From contig JAUCEF010000017.1 of NCBI GenBank assembly GCA_033558025.1, positions 2,356,001 through 2,420,000 on the forward strand: 64,000 nucleotides of DNA, written 5' to 3'. The position numbers were made by a program, and so were the translations under genes. This DNA is from Phytophthora sp. 'mugwort'. Taxonomy: Eukaryota; Oomycota; Peronosporomycetes; Peronosporales; Peronosporaceae. This document shows positions 33,143 through 44,967 of this stretch, piece by piece; within the stretch, counting starts at the first letter, position 1; every line of letters begins with the position of its first letter. A model generated the notes under the pieces. The model had not been told where the DNA came from, searched no databases, and was given only the letters and a program-made list of their open reading frames with translations.

Positions 33143-33928
33143 ATCAGCTCGTGAGTTGTACAGTCTACCAATAGTAGTGCATCGAAGCAAAATACAGTAC
33201 AGACGCCATACACATTTGCATCTCGCCGAAATGGACACAAAACGCCTCTTTGAGGCATGGGAAAGAGACACAATGAGGGATAAAACATCGCAGCGATAAA
33301 ATAGCAATGTGTCAGCCGAGTTGTTTCCGATATTCCGGCTGGATGATCCTGCTGTGCAACCAAAATACTTCTGATTACGCTGTGAGCGTGAAGGATCTTT
33401 CACGACGACCCAGTGGAACCTGCCAAGCGCTTTCGCTTGTCGCACCGGTGAGATTGGTCAAAACCCAGACTAGCAAACCAAGTTGCTCTCCAAACTGTCA
33501 GCTGTCGACAGGAGCAAAATGTCATTCAATGCTCGCTTATGACTTACTACGTACACCTAACGTCGAGACGTTCTTAACTTCTGGAGCTACGCTCAACATT
33601 TCCCGCGACTGCTCACCCATCGGTAATCAATGGCTTCACATTCCAAGAAGACGAAAATGATGATAAGAGCCCCCCAGGCTATAAATTTTGAATCGCGGTG
33701 AATCGTAAAAGCCTTTGGTGTGGGAACAGGGTGAATACGAATTCAGTTGCATGACGGGACTAAGCCATCACGAAATCTCCAATTTAAAATCTCGGCCCTT
33801 ATTGTACTGTTTTGTACCACCGAAAGGCAGGTCCAATTGACGACGCCGATATCGATATCCCTTTAGCAGCGAAAACGCTAACTCCTGTTATATAGGTATT
33901 CGGCAGAAAGCTATCAACGGTAGCCAAC
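33143..33928. other. Intergenic region, no gene seen
   Basis: About 790 bp between trpE and the next gene. Short frames lack support. It should contain the trpE 3' end and the next promoter. Confidence 0.5.
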
Positions 33929-33938
33929 TCATTTTGCC
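33929..33938 (+). promoter_or_regulatory. Oomycete-type initiator (TCATTTTGCC)
   Basis: TCATTTT matches the oomycete initiator consensus (TCATTYY). An ATG follows at 33939 and is itself followed by GTGAGT, a good splice donor. If transcription starts here, the first ATG has almost no leader, which suggests either a 5' intron or use of the ATG at 34203. Confidence 0.5.
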
Positions 33939-34202
33939 ATGGTGAGTCCCACCGCATTTTCTGTGCATAAGTCATGCATTATAGCGTCCAGTACTGCATT
34001 TCACTATGGACATACAACTTTGTGTCAGTTTGCCCATCCCCCTTCGTGCCCGGGTCGGGTCAGCTTCTCCTCAAAAGCCCATCGACCCGTCACCCTTCTG
34101 CTTTTTCGATCGGCTACACACACAACCAGCGCCAGTATCAAAACTGCCCCTGAAGGCGCAATAGGGCAAGGCGCCGGACCTTTCCCCTGCTCGCTGCGTG
34201 GC

Positions 34203-37200
34203 ATGGCCAGAGCTGACGATGACGAGGCGCTGCGTCGCCGTGGACGTGCGCGCCCTCGTGCTCCCCCTCCCACCTCCATTGCCTCCATGTACGCACCTGT
34301 AGACGCCACTAACCGGCAGCCTCCTCCTCCGCGCTCGTCCAAGATGAAGATGGCGTCACTCATGGCCGTCGTAGACGAAGCCGACGCGCTGGATCAGAGT
34401 AAGAGCAAGAGAGTGAAGGTCGATCCGCCAGAGACCGACGGTTGGGCGATTCGCAACGCGCCGATCAGCATCAGCAGCTTCACGTCCAGCCATGAGCCGA
34501 CCCGCAGCCGCTTCTCCATCGTCGACGAGCAGCTCCAAGCGCAGCAACCAACAGCCTCGTCGCTGTTCCAAAACGAAATGCCGACCATCATTCAGAGCTT
34601 TAGTGATGAGCGACGTCGTGAAGCGTCTCAGGCGAATGGAGAGAGCAAAAACGGAGCTGCTGGACCCGTGGCGAACGGAGACGCCAGCCTGGCAGCCCCG
34701 CGGTCCATGTACGACTTTTACTTCCCGTCTGGGAAGACAAATGCCAATGGATCAAGTGGCAATAGATCGTTGAAACGAAAGAGAAGAAGCGTGCGACGTG
34801 GAGACGAATTAGCGGCAGCGGAAGTGGATTTGCTACGCTTCGGAGTCGACGCAGCCAAGCTCGTGCCCCAGGGACTCGTCGACCGCGTGGACGTCCATAT
34901 GAGCCGCGCGGTACTAGTCAAGGTAGTGGGAAACCATGTGGCCAACTGGTGTAGTCGCTCGGGCTTTGCGCCTAGTTTCCTGCAAGAGATCACGACGCTA
35001 CTGGCGGCGTATTACCCGTGCAACTACCCGACGCTGCTGGATGAAGTGCTCGCCGGCTTCTTGTTCAAGAGACCGGAGTTTATGGACTTGCTGCTACCAG
35101 CGATGCTCGAGAAAATGAACAAAGCAGGCGAGTCAGTGTCCACCACCAAGTATCCTGTGGCAGACGCACTGGTGAGGATGTGTGGCACTTTGGGTGTGAG
35201 AACGGGAACACAAGCAGTGGCACGCCACGATCTGGCATGCAGGTCGCTGCTACGCTGTCTGATAGAGCACAATGGAGACAGGTTCGTCCTCAGCCCGTGG
35301 ATTGCAGCTTGCGCGGTCGAGTCCAGTGACAGAGTCCTACAGACTTTGTGGAGAGCGCTCCTACCTCGCTCTCCACATACAGACGACAGGGTTTCGCTGG
35401 ATGAAGACGACTTAAACTGGCGAATTGAAGACCCCGCGCAGCACATTGTCGAGTTGTTGGCGGAAGAAGGCAAGCTTCGCATGTGCCGGATCACATGTGG
35501 GTTTGTGAAGCTGCTCGTAAGCGACGACGCTTTGAAGAAGCAGCTCGTCGACTCGCAGTCATATTTGATCCCACACTGTCTGGAGAAGGCGTTCAAGTAC
35601 GCCGGTACGAGTTGGAGTGCATCGCTGATGGCTGAATGGCTGGAACGACGCCGGAAGCAACAGCCGGAAGGTACTGGCGTCACGGACTCTTTCCAAGATT
35701 TGGTCAATTTCTTTGTTCGCTTCAATTCGAAGTTGAGTGTGAAGCAGCCAGAATGGTTTATCACTCACGTTCTGAGCTTCGTCCTGTCCCCTCAATGTCA
35801 TGCAGAGCAGGAGCCGGCCCTGCGTGTGATCCTGCGCGACCACATGTCGTTAGTATTTGGCGGAGCTCCGTCAGTCGCACAAAAAGTCCTCCAGAACGGC
35901 TCGAATGAAGTATCAGATGTTACTGCTAATGTGGCGTCAGAAGACGTTGATGTAGTGGGAAGTCAGGCAGCTCTGGAGGTGAGAACGAAGGTAGAGCTGC
36001 TTATTACTCTCTTGGTTGTTGTCAATGCTCGGACAAGTGTTTTATTTCTGGACATTTGGTCTGAAGCATGGTCAGCCAAGCGAACAACTCTTCCTTGGGG
36101 CTATGTGCACGCTCTGCTTTGCGTGGCAGTTCAAGATACCGTCGAGGATCGAAGCGAACTTGGACACAAGTTGCAGAGCTTCACGATTCGAATCTGTCGG
36201 TCCTATTTTCACAGTCTGAGTCGCCGTCTAGACACGGACACGCATGATGAAGTCACCATTAAGTTTTCGGAGACTTTGAACCTGTTGCTCCAGTCTACAC
36301 GTCCGGTTGCTAGTGTTCTGCTGCAAGAAGTGTTAGGCGTTCTCGCGGACTTGGAGGACTCGGCCGAAGCGTGCTCAATTTTTGGCAATGTCGTCGTGCT
36401 GCATCTCGGTAGTTGTGGTGACGAGGGTGTGGATAACAGCGTGAAGCGAAGCGTTGTACAAAAGTCGCTTGTAGAATTTGACCGTTCACCTGCCGATCTT
36501 GCCACGTCACCAACGATGACTGCGAATCTTTTGACGACGCTCAAGACACTGGCTTCGACGAAGAACAGCACTGGAGACTTCACTCGCCGTGTGCTTTCTA
36601 CTGAACCGGTGGTACGCTTGCTAGCAGGTGTGCTGAATTTTGGACGACGACGACGAAGACAGGAAATGGTGTTGGACGTCATGAATGCTGTTGTTATCAG
36701 CAACACGTCGACAAAACTGAATCGGGATTGGGCTTGTCAGTACGTTGTGCGGGAGCTTGTGCACTGTGCGTACAAGGGTCCACCCACTTCGTCAAGGAAA
36801 GCGATCGCATTGTTGCACAATATTTACCGACATAGCACGAATGCTATTCGAGCGCTGTTGTGGGTGATTCTCCAGCAGTGCACAAAGCTGTGCTGTGGAC
36901 GCGAGGAAAATGCGAACAACGACAATTTAGCTCTTTATTCGGAGAACTATCAGGGAAGAGCGGACACGTTCGCAGAGTTGGTCAAGGCGATGGTGGTCAA
37001 TGTTCCCGCAAGCAGTGCGCGTGAAGTTCTGAGCTTTGTGGAGCAAAAACTGGCTTCGTGTTCGGTTGGGAAGACGCGGATGAACCTGTTTCTATTGCTT
37101 TTACTCCGGAAACTCGTCGTTTGCGAGCTTCAGTGTGGAATGCTCCTCCCGATCGTACAACACGTTGTGTACCCACTGGCACCTTCGGATCGGGATCAAA

Positions 37201-37529
37201 TCCGGTTGATTCAGCTACAGTTATTGAAAGCATTGTGCAGTCGGCTGGTAGCTGTCCGGCATCGTCCGGAAGCGTCAAACCCTGCTGAAGACTGGAAACG
37301 CTACGAGGACCTGGTATGCAACGAGCGATTACAATCGGATTTGCGGGCGATGGTGAACGTTGCGTCGCTCGCTTCTGACGGCGAATACTGCAAGATGGAA
37401 CGAACTAGTCGTGCCTCTGAAGTGTTGGCCCAGAGTATTCTGACTTTCACACATCAACTCAAGCAACATAGCCTCATAGACGAAGAAAACGGGGCTCGAA
37501 GGGTACTAAAAAGAAGCAGAATTTCATGA
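34203..37529 (+). CDS. Large unrecognised alpha-helical protein
   Basis: An uninterrupted frame gives 1108 aa from ATG 34203; an in-frame ATG at 33939 would add 88 residues that look non-conserved (low-complexity, partly basic). Residues 1-190 are polar and disordered-looking, with KKRKRR-type basic runs (SLKRKRRSVRRGDE). From about 200 on the chain is leucine-rich and helical throughout, suggesting an alpha-solenoid of HEAT/ARM type. The C-terminus RRVLKRSRIS could be a nuclear signal. The layout resembles nuclear scaffold proteins such as Integrator or Fanconi subunits, but I do not recognise a specific family and assign none. Confidence 0.8.
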   Translation: MARADDDEALRRRGRARPRAPPPTSIASMYAPVDATNRQPPPPRSSKMKMASLMAVVDEADALDQSKSKRVKVDPPETDGWAIRNAPISISSFTSSHEPTRSRFSIVDEQLQAQQPTASSLFQNEMPTIIQSFSDERRREASQANGESKNGAAGPVANGDASLAAPRSMYDFYFPSGKTNANGSSGNRSLKRKRRSVRRGDELAAAEVDLLRFGVDAAKLVPQGLVDRVDVHMSRAVLVKVVGNHVANWCSRSGFAPSFLQEITTLLAAYYPCNYPTLLDEVLAGFLFKRPEFMDLLLPAMLEKMNKAGESVSTTKYPVADALVRMCGTLGVRTGTQAVARHDLACRSLLRCLIEHNGDRFVLSPWIAACAVESSDRVLQTLWRALLPRSPHTDDRVSLDEDDLNWRIEDPAQHIVELLAEEGKLRMCRITCGFVKLLVSDDALKKQLVDSQSYLIPHCLEKAFKYAGTSWSASLMAEWLERRRKQQPEGTGVTDSFQDLVNFFVRFNSKLSVKQPEWFITHVLSFVLSPQCHAEQEPALRVILRDHMSLVFGGAPSVAQKVLQNGSNEVSDVTANVASEDVDVVGSQAALEVRTKVELLITLLVVVNARTSVLFLDIWSEAWSAKRTTLPWGYVHALLCVAVQDTVEDRSELGHKLQSFTIRICRSYFHSLSRRLDTDTHDEVTIKFSETLNLLLQSTRPVASVLLQEVLGVLADLEDSAEACSIFGNVVVLHLGSCGDEGVDNSVKRSVVQKSLVEFDRSPADLATSPTMTANLLTTLKTLASTKNSTGDFTRRVLSTEPVVRLLAGVLNFGRRRRRQEMVLDVMNAVVISNTSTKLNRDWACQYVVRELVHCAYKGPPTSSRKAIALLHNIYRHSTNAIRALLWVILQQCTKLCCGREENANNDNLALYSENYQGRADTFAELVKAMVVNVPASSAREVLSFVEQKLASCSVGKTRMNLFLLLLLRKLVVCELQCGMLLPIVQHVVYPLAPSDRDQIRLIQLQLLKALCSRLVAVRHRPEASNPAEDWKRYEDLVCNERLQSDLRAMVNVASLASDGEYCKMERTSRASEVLAQSILTFTHQLKQHSLIDEENGARRVLKRSRIS

Positions 37530-37592
37530 CTCGACGCGTGAAGTAGGATAAATAAAATGCCGGGCTCAATTCCCCACTCACCAACTCAAGCT

Positions 37593-40500
37593 CATCGGTT
37601 TCTTGTCAATGGTACGTTTGCATGTCGACCTGGTGCTCGTTCAGATTGCAGACGCTGGAAGTTTGTGACAACCAAGTCGTTGATCGGATCCAGATCCAGT
37701 GCTCGTCGGTAGAGAAGCTCAGCCTGACTTGTGCAAAAAGTCGTCACGTGAGTATAACGACACTCTCAGGTTATATGACATACCTTATCAATGTCGAGAC
37801 GGACGCATTGGAGATACACGGCGTAGTTCGCAATGGCCTATGGTACGTGAGTTAGTTTATATACTTGATTCACAGACGAATGTATCCCGATAGCTTACGT
37901 GAGGGTTCTTCGGCTGAAGAAACAGAGCCCAGCGGAAGTAATTTTGTTCGATCTCGTGTAACATGCTGGTAACATCGTCTATCTGGTCGCGGACCTGCTG
38001 GAGAAGTGTCAACGCACGCTGCCACGACTGTGTTGCAGGATAACGACACGAGATGATGAGCAATAATGCCAAACAAACGAGTGTTTGAATATCGTCCGGT
38101 GCTACCTGATAGCAGACACAGAAAAAGAACAAGTCAAGAAGAAAAACTCGTGTACATCTTGAGGGATATCCAGACGTACTTTTAGTGCAGCCTCGTAAAT
38201 GGGGTAAGCTGCTTTGTACTGGCGCAAATGGGAGTCAAGAGAGAAGGAAGATGTTAGGTCACTACTGGAGCAAAGAAGATGAACGCTCTCTCTACCTGGT
38301 GATTCAGAACGTGAAGCTGGAGAGCGTAGCGCTTGAGATGTTCAAGCTGTCCAGGATCAGTGCTCGTGGGTTTCTTGTGATAGCGCAGAGCATTCACGAG
38401 GTCGCGCAACTTCCAGTTATTAATCCCGTGCCACATTTTCCCACGATACCAGCGCTGGATTTGTGTTGCTGCGAGGATATCGTTGAATCGGCTGTAGACT
38501 CCCCGGTGTGGATTAAGGAAGCGGGTATTGTGGTCCGCATCGGAGACGAGGAGCCATTCGTCTGGTAGTAATGCCACGTCCTGATCGAAGAGACTGAAGG
38601 GCTTCTGCTCGCCCAAGATGACGCGTTCACCTGACAGATAACGAAGGATGTAGACGAATCGACCGCTCTCTCGATCAAACGGCTTCGAGTAGGATGCCTA
38701 CAAGAAGTTAAGCGAGCCAACGCACAAGATGAGATCAAGGTCGTGGTATTCTCCACGTCTTTATTGCAACAGAACGAACCAGTGCGAGCTGAAGTCGAGT
38801 TTTCCTCGCGAGATGTTGCCTCAAGTGTGTCTGGACTTTCACAATAAGCTGCTGTTCACGATGGAGTACAGCGCGACGCTGCTTGGCCTCACGCTCCTCT
38901 TGTTGTCGTTCTCGTGCTGCTGTCACGAGTGGCATCATCGAGTAAGTTGGCGCATGCACGCCATACTTAAGCACGTAAGTGAGGACGCATTGAAGCGCGA
39001 GGAGCTTGCGGGGCCCATTTAAGATGCGATGGATCTGATGATGAAAGCCTCTGGACTGTTCCTGTCTATCTGCAACGATGACATCGTCGTCGTCTTCTAA
39101 GCGCATCGTCTGGAAGCGTGAAAACTGGAGAACAGCGACGACGAACGAGGAATCGAGATCGTATCGCCGTCTAGCGGATGTAGCAGGCGTGTACACAAGG
39201 AGTTTGAGGGTATTAGCCCACTCCAAAACCCGTACAACATGGCGTTGGACGACTGAGTGACTGTCCTGAGCAAGGTCAGACCGCATGACTCCTTTGAAGA
39301 CGAGCTTTGTCACAAGAACCGAAACAACCAATACTTGAGTGAAATTGATACGAAATAGTCACAAGAAACTTGTTTACCTTCCCCAGCGACGTATCCGTCG
39401 GATCAACGTAGCAGCGCAAACCTACAGGATTGCGCTTCATGTCTTTGAGGATGAACAGCCTTCGTGCGAGTGCGAGTAGCGTGATATTCGGCTTCCACAC
39501 CGGAAATACGACGGAATCTCTCACGATGGCAGTTGTCGCTTGCGTACGTCCACGCTGGAACTTGTTTAACGTCATGATGGCAGCTACAGAGTTCGGTGCG
39601 TGCTTGTCAGCCAGCGATATCGTCGCAAAACCTGACTGGAGCTGCGTTGTCTGACGTTCAAGCTCTTCGGCGACGAACTGATCGACTTTTTGCTGGGACA
39701 CACACAACACAACCCCCCAGGACATGGTGGAGTCCATGACTTCCAGTTCATACGCGTCGATACTGTCCTTCACTGCTGCTTGTGTTGGAACAGCGGAGTT
39801 AGCACGATAAAGGGCGAAGCGCACGCGCCAAGTCTCCAACGGGAAGATAGCAACTCCAAGACATCGTCGTCGTTTGTCACGGATTCGGTCCCGCCTCGCA
39901 ACTTTCTCTGCGTTCGACCTCTTCCACTCACGCAGTAACCAGAGCTGAGAGCGCATCCACGTGACCAAGCGGAGTCTCATGCGTTCAAGAAACGCCGTGC
40001 GCTCTACGCGAAGACGTCGCAACACGACGCGAGCGTGGATACGGAGCTGTGTTCGAGTGACAATTCGACGAACGCGTTGATACTCCACATACAGTCGTCG
40101 TCCACGAGCAAGAGTCTGCAACTTAATCGCTGCCAGACGCTCGTCCTTGATGCGTCGTCGTCGCTGCAAGAATCTTCTCCACGTCGTCACGCCTATCCAG
40201 CTAGCACGCAACCGAGTTGCAGCGCAGTATTGCAGTGCGTACTCGTGCAAGAGCTCGTGCTTGCGTGCGAGTCTCCAGAAGTCCATTATGTCATGCCAAG
40301 TGGACGTCAAACTTGGAAGATGCACCAAAATTTCATAGCAAAAGCGACGTAGTGACTCTGTCAATCGATCGCGAGCGTTGAGCTCGCCACGTCGCTGCCA
40401 TTTGCTCATCGCGTGCTGGATACACGACGTTGTCTTGCTAGGACTTGTCTTGTTTTGCGTACCGCTGTCGCTGAAGAATTGGTGGGCGAGCCACTCGACA

Positions 40501-42941
40501 GCACGCACGAAGCCGTCGAAATCCAGTTCGTATGGGGATCCAAGGGACAGGTTGGAAGCAAACAGGAAGGCCGCATCTCCGATACTCAACAGCTTGGGCT
40601 GGACACTGGCTTCGTACAAAAGCTTGCTGAACTTGACACTGTCCACGCCAAAAGCTGGCGGGTGTGAACTGCACAGCGCATTGAAGATTCGACGCAGTAC
40701 GGTGGAGTACAGATCCGTGAGACGTACGGACGGGGTCCAGTCGACGTGTTTACTCCAGAATGCAGCTTCGATGGCCCGTTCAGCAACGTCCCATGCCATA
40801 CGCACTCGAAAATGGTTGACTTGGGGACAGGTTGGTGACTGGAAGTCGAGCTGCGGATGCCGGACGAATCGATGCAGAGCAAGCAGCCATTCAGGAGGCT
40901 GTACGGGGACTTGGCGACTGGTGCGAGGCATGATGAGCCACACGTACGCGCCGTTCAAGTGCAAAAGTGACTCGAGTGGACACGATTCGTCGCGTATGAA
41001 GGTCATATCGAACACAGTGACTTGGAGGCCGAAGGTGTCACGCTCGGTGGCTACGCAGTTGGTTCGTGTGACGTGGATGACGTTGCGTGCTTCTGCCAGG
41101 ACGAGACGGCACGGCGAACGAAGCGCACACTGTACGTCTTGTCGGAACGGTGTCTTCAATACGGCGACTGTAGAGGATGCAACGTCGACAAGAGCGAACA
41201 GAGGCAGCAACCACTCGTGTTTGCTGTTGAATTTCTGCGTACACACGACGTAAGAAGGTTAAATGAGCGCTGCAAACTGTAATGAGAGACGTACTTTTCG
41301 AGGCAATGGCTGGAGCTTCGGTCCATACGACACGCTCTCGTCTCGTTCATTCAGTTCCTCATGGAGACGGCGCTTAAGCTTGGAGCGCTGAGGAAGCTGG
41401 AAGAGTACGGACGAGTCTTGCAACGCTTGAAAGTGGACGAAAGCTCGCCAATGCGTGAAAATTTCGACGATTTCGGAAGACGTCGACGCGCCAGAGGTAG
41501 AAACGGGAAATGATTGATACAGTGCAAAAACTTGTGGTGCAGAGGTGACGGAGGTGGCGATAGAAGGCCGAAGCTCCGTCTGTGGGAGATGATCAGGCAG
41601 TCCATTCACGAGAGCTCGCGCGATTTTACTCTGATGGCGCCAGAGCTGCGAGACGCGACACGACTTCGCTTGGTTGTTGTCAGCTACGACGATCATGGCA
41701 TATGGCAGCAAGGAGACAGCAGCGAGATGTCGTTCCTGTGAGACAGCTAGCAAGGACCCTCGGTCCATGAAGCGGAAGCTCCGTCGCTTGTTGTCACGGT
41801 TTGAAGCGATGGACGAAGACAAGTGACCACGTACTTGAGCTACCGTCGTTGCCATTGTGATCCAGACATTCCCAATACTCACCAGCGAAAAACGGGAAAG
41901 TGAATCGACTACCATGACGTTAAACTTGAGGGTGAACACCAGCGGAGAGGATCGTGGAGACTGGACGTGGGGGAGTTTCTGCACAGGTCGCTCGAACATG
42001 TGGCTGTGAACCCCCAACTGAAGGAGCAGAGACTGCTGGGCGAGCGGTGTCAAATGACACAACGTCACTGGATTTGTCATGCTGGAACTCGAGGTCTTAA
42101 TTTCTCGAGGAGGTTTCCACCACGAGCCATTCAAATCTCCATATACGTTTTGTCTTCCGATACGATTGACGTCGAGACAATAGACGGACCATTCGCCAAG
42201 TGTATCAACCGGGGGACGAGAGCTGGACAAGAGAGGAATCCGAACGTGATAAAGCAGGAAGCAACCTCCAGCCTTGAGACCGACCCGTCTGGAAACCCGG
42301 AGATTTATTCTCTGTGATGGGAGTGACTCCAGGCTCGTCATCTGGGATGAAACTTGACATTGTGAAGAGATTTTGATGTTGGGAAGACGTGGAAGAGCGA
42401 CGTTCTGGTCTTGGAGATGACGGAGATTCGACGGTCGGGAGCAGCACAGACAAAACACCACCCACGCACCGAGAGAGGCAGCGATCGTGCTCACTTGCGC
42501 CACGCGTTCAAGCTGCCACGTTCCTTGATAGCGACGATTTTCATGTTCTGGGGGTAGGACGAAAGGCACAAGCTCTTGGAATCCGAACCGGAGCTGGACG
42601 TGGGACAGCGACTTGGCTCCCGTTTCCAGCTGCCATGCACGCTTGCGCAGCTTCCGCCAGATCTTGGAAGTATTGTTTAGTAACTCAAGCCGCAGTAGTG
42701 GCCACGGCGGTGCACGAAGCTCAAGCGAAGTGTGTTCTGGTGCTAATGAGAGAAGTAAACAATGCGTGACTGCGACGACGCGGCCGATAAGTTCGTGAGG
42801 TTCGACCGGGAAGCTGGCGAGCGCAGTGAGATCGTCGACGCTGAGACGCTCGAAGTCGCGACGTAACGCTGCAACATCAAACGTAGAGCGAGTCGCTGCC
42901 GTCCAGGATGCTCCTGACACAACAAGGGTTGGTGGTCTCAT
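37593..42941 (-). CDS. Giant IQ-motif protein with p25-alpha-like and TPR-like segments
   Basis: About eight exons and some 1600 aa. Exon 1 is 42941-41295 and exon 2 is 41234-39378; both introns around exon 2 are in phase, and exon 3 starts at 39304. Later exons are about 38697-38291, 38206-38162, 38104-37900, 37835 and 37733-37593, with some edges approximate. Exon 1 has no recognised domain. Exon 2 contains a p25-alpha-like segment (FSKLLYEASVQPKLLSIGDA, then LDFDGFVRAVEWLAHQFF) and basic IQ-type helices (AAIKLQTLARGRRLYVEYQR). More IQ motifs lie in exon 3 (VKVQTHLRQHLARKTRLQLA) and exon 4 (ATQIQRWYRGKMWHG). The last exons form TPR-like helices (QAELLYRRALDLDPINDLVV). Calmodulin binding is expected; a cytoskeletal or flagellar role is inference. 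Confidence 0.75.
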
Positions 42942-43140
42942 GAATCGGGTATTTTCCTTGTGTACCAAGTGGCGTAACGGACGTCATGACTGAAAGGTGT
43001 GAAGATAGAAATTGATTCCTGTTATCAGTGGATTGTTAGTGATCGTTTTATTGTGCTAGTGTTGTGGAATTGCTGCTTATAGTTGTTGGGTTTGAGTCGC
43101 GAAAGCTTCCGATGGCTTGGACGTTCGTGTGGAATAGCTC

Positions 43141-44967
43141 TTAGAAGGTGGTGGAGACGAAGAGCGTCGTGTTGTCAGTGGCTACTCCAACGCGAGAGTC
43201 CATCGTGACCAACATGGATCCATTTGACGTGTAGAAGAACTCGGAGTCTATGGATGTGCCCTCCAAAGTCACCACGTCACCTGAGGTGGTCGCGTAGTAC
43301 ACCCTTCCACTAGTAAGCCCACTGGCCGCTGCTTTTCCTTGTGTGGTGATACTGACCTCGTCACTTGAAATGGACTGGACAATGCCGACTGGAGCTCCGA
43401 AAGCTTGAACGACCGCAAAGTTTTGGTGCAACACCCCGTTGCGATTCCCCACGTAGGCAGTCACGACGCCATCAGCTCCGACAGGTAGCATGGCGTGGGT
43501 AATAGGCAAATTCAAGGCCCAATTAGTGGCGTCCGAAACAGCCCAGGAAAAGGTTGATGGAGCCACAGGTAGCACCGGCGAGAGTTCTTTGATGGACATG
43601 GTAGACAGCGAGAAACCGAGTACACGAACGCTCAGTCTGCCATCCAGCATGGGGTTGTGGAAGCTCACGGCGAGGCGGTTGCCAGACAAGACGGTGATGT
43701 GAGGCGTGACGAAGTACGTGTCGTAGTCCGAGAAGGATCCAAAGACATCCGGAAGCACGTAGCTGTTGCGGAAGCGCAGCGTCTTGGTGGAAGACACGGT
43801 CACTATTGCGATAGTTAGCGCGTTGTTGTTGGCTGTATCGAAGAAGACGATGGCCAGGGCGTCGTCGCTCAGAGCTACCGCCTCGGGATACTGCCCTGGA
43901 CGGTACTTGGTGTCGCAAACTGCAGTGCTGAAGACCGATACTGCGCTGCTGTACGTGGCTGAAGTCACGCATAGACCACTCAAGTCGCCGTCCGTCTTGG
44001 TGGTACCCGTTTGGAGCGTCGTGTAGTACGGGATGACAAAGCCGACGGACGACGTGGACAGACCTTTGAGTGCCACTGGGGCCCCAAACTGCGTCGCAAA
44101 GTCGTCATCGTTGAGGGGACCAAAGGTTTTCTCGGGTGAAAAGGTAATGGCACCTTCCGAGTCGAGGGAACCCACCTTCACGCTCTGGTACCATGGCGTT
44201 GGGTTGGTGTAGTCGTCAACTGGCTGGTAGTACACTACGACGAATGAAGAACTCGAGAGGGGAGCAATGAAGTTGGTGGGGGAAGAGGTCGTGAAGACGT
44301 CCTTCACCTTGGACTGATCGAGTTTGACTGTGTTGTCGGCGCCATTCAGTGTCGCAGGGAGAACGGCAGCTCCCGTAGCGACGGTGAGTACAACCATTTG
44401 CGTGTCTGAAAGCGTAGCAAGACCGCGGATTTTGCCCGTGACGACGTTGTTCGTCTCGTCAACAGCAGCAGCAACCAGCGATTTGTTGTCTGCAGTGTAC
44501 GAGATGGTTGTGACGTACGATTTGGTGGTCGTTCCTGAACTGGCTGTCGTCGTACGGGTGTGGCTCATGACGTTCGTGTAGTAAGCACTGGACGTCCCCA
44601 TTGGAGCGAAATAGACGAAGGGAATATTGGTGACATCTGTAGCTAGCGTCAACTTGTTCAAGTAAGCTGAAGTGCCGGCACCGGTCCGCAGGACATTGTC
44701 GCTGGTATAACTCACGACATCTCCCTCGCTTGGCGTTGATCCCTTAGTTGCCGAGAAACCAGTTGTGAAGCGAGTCGCCGAGCGCAAATTCCCCTTAGTC
44801 ACTGGACGATCCGCGAAGTGCAGCGCCCATAACGCCGCGAGGTTGAGGATGACGAAGACGAAGCCTAGCACCGAGAGCAGGATCGTCTTGTTCCCTAGAC
44901 TGCAGGAACCGCCTGCCTTGGAGAAGCCCATCTTGACCTGCGTCGCGTCGACGCCGTCGTTGCCCAT
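43141..44967 (-). CDS. Predicted single-pass membrane protein with large beta-rich ectodomain
   Basis: A single exon of 608 aa from ATG 44967; an upstream in-frame extension to 45123 lacks an ATG at its start and looks like leader sequence. Residues 1-27 are cytoplasmic-looking. Residues about 28-47 (TILLSVLGFVFVILNLAALW) form one membrane segment of type II or signal-anchor kind. The remaining 550 residues are Ser/Thr/Val-rich with repeated blade-like stretches (for example TMVVLTVATGAAVLP and LAIVFFDTANNNALTIAIV), suggesting a beta-propeller outside the membrane. No family is recognised; it may be an oomycete surface protein. Confidence 0.75.
   Translation of the reverse strand: MGNDGVDATQVKMGFSKAGGSCSLGNKTILLSVLGFVFVILNLAALWALHFADRPVTKGNLRSATRFTTGFSATKGSTPSEGDVVSYTSDNVLRTGAGTSAYLNKLTLATDVTNIPFVYFAPMGTSSAYYTNVMSHTRTTTASSGTTTKSYVTTISYTADNKSLVAAAVDETNNVVTGKIRGLATLSDTQMVVLTVATGAAVLPATLNGADNTVKLDQSKVKDVFTTSSPTNFIAPLSSSSFVVVYYQPVDDYTNPTPWYQSVKVGSLDSEGAITFSPEKTFGPLNDDDFATQFGAPVALKGLSTSSVGFVIPYYTTLQTGTTKTDGDLSGLCVTSATYSSAVSVFSTAVCDTKYRPGQYPEAVALSDDALAIVFFDTANNNALTIAIVTVSSTKTLRFRNSYVLPDVFGSFSDYDTYFVTPHITVLSGNRLAVSFHNPMLDGRLSVRVLGFSLSTMSIKELSPVLPVAPSTFSWAVSDATNWALNLPITHAMLPVGADGVVTAYVGNRNGVLHQNFAVVQAFGAPVGIVQSISSDEVSITTQGKAAASGLTSGRVYYATTSGDVVTLEGTSIDSEFFYTSNGSMLVTMDSRVGVATDNTTLFVSTTF

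Noticed and set aside
32234..33445. 403-codon minus-strand frame opposite trpE
   Set aside because: It is the antisense shadow of a well-conserved GC-rich gene; the same applies to 55383-56651 opposite INO1.
40378..41253. 291-codon plus-strand frame
   Set aside because: Antisense shadow of exon 2 of the large IQ-motif gene, without any domain.
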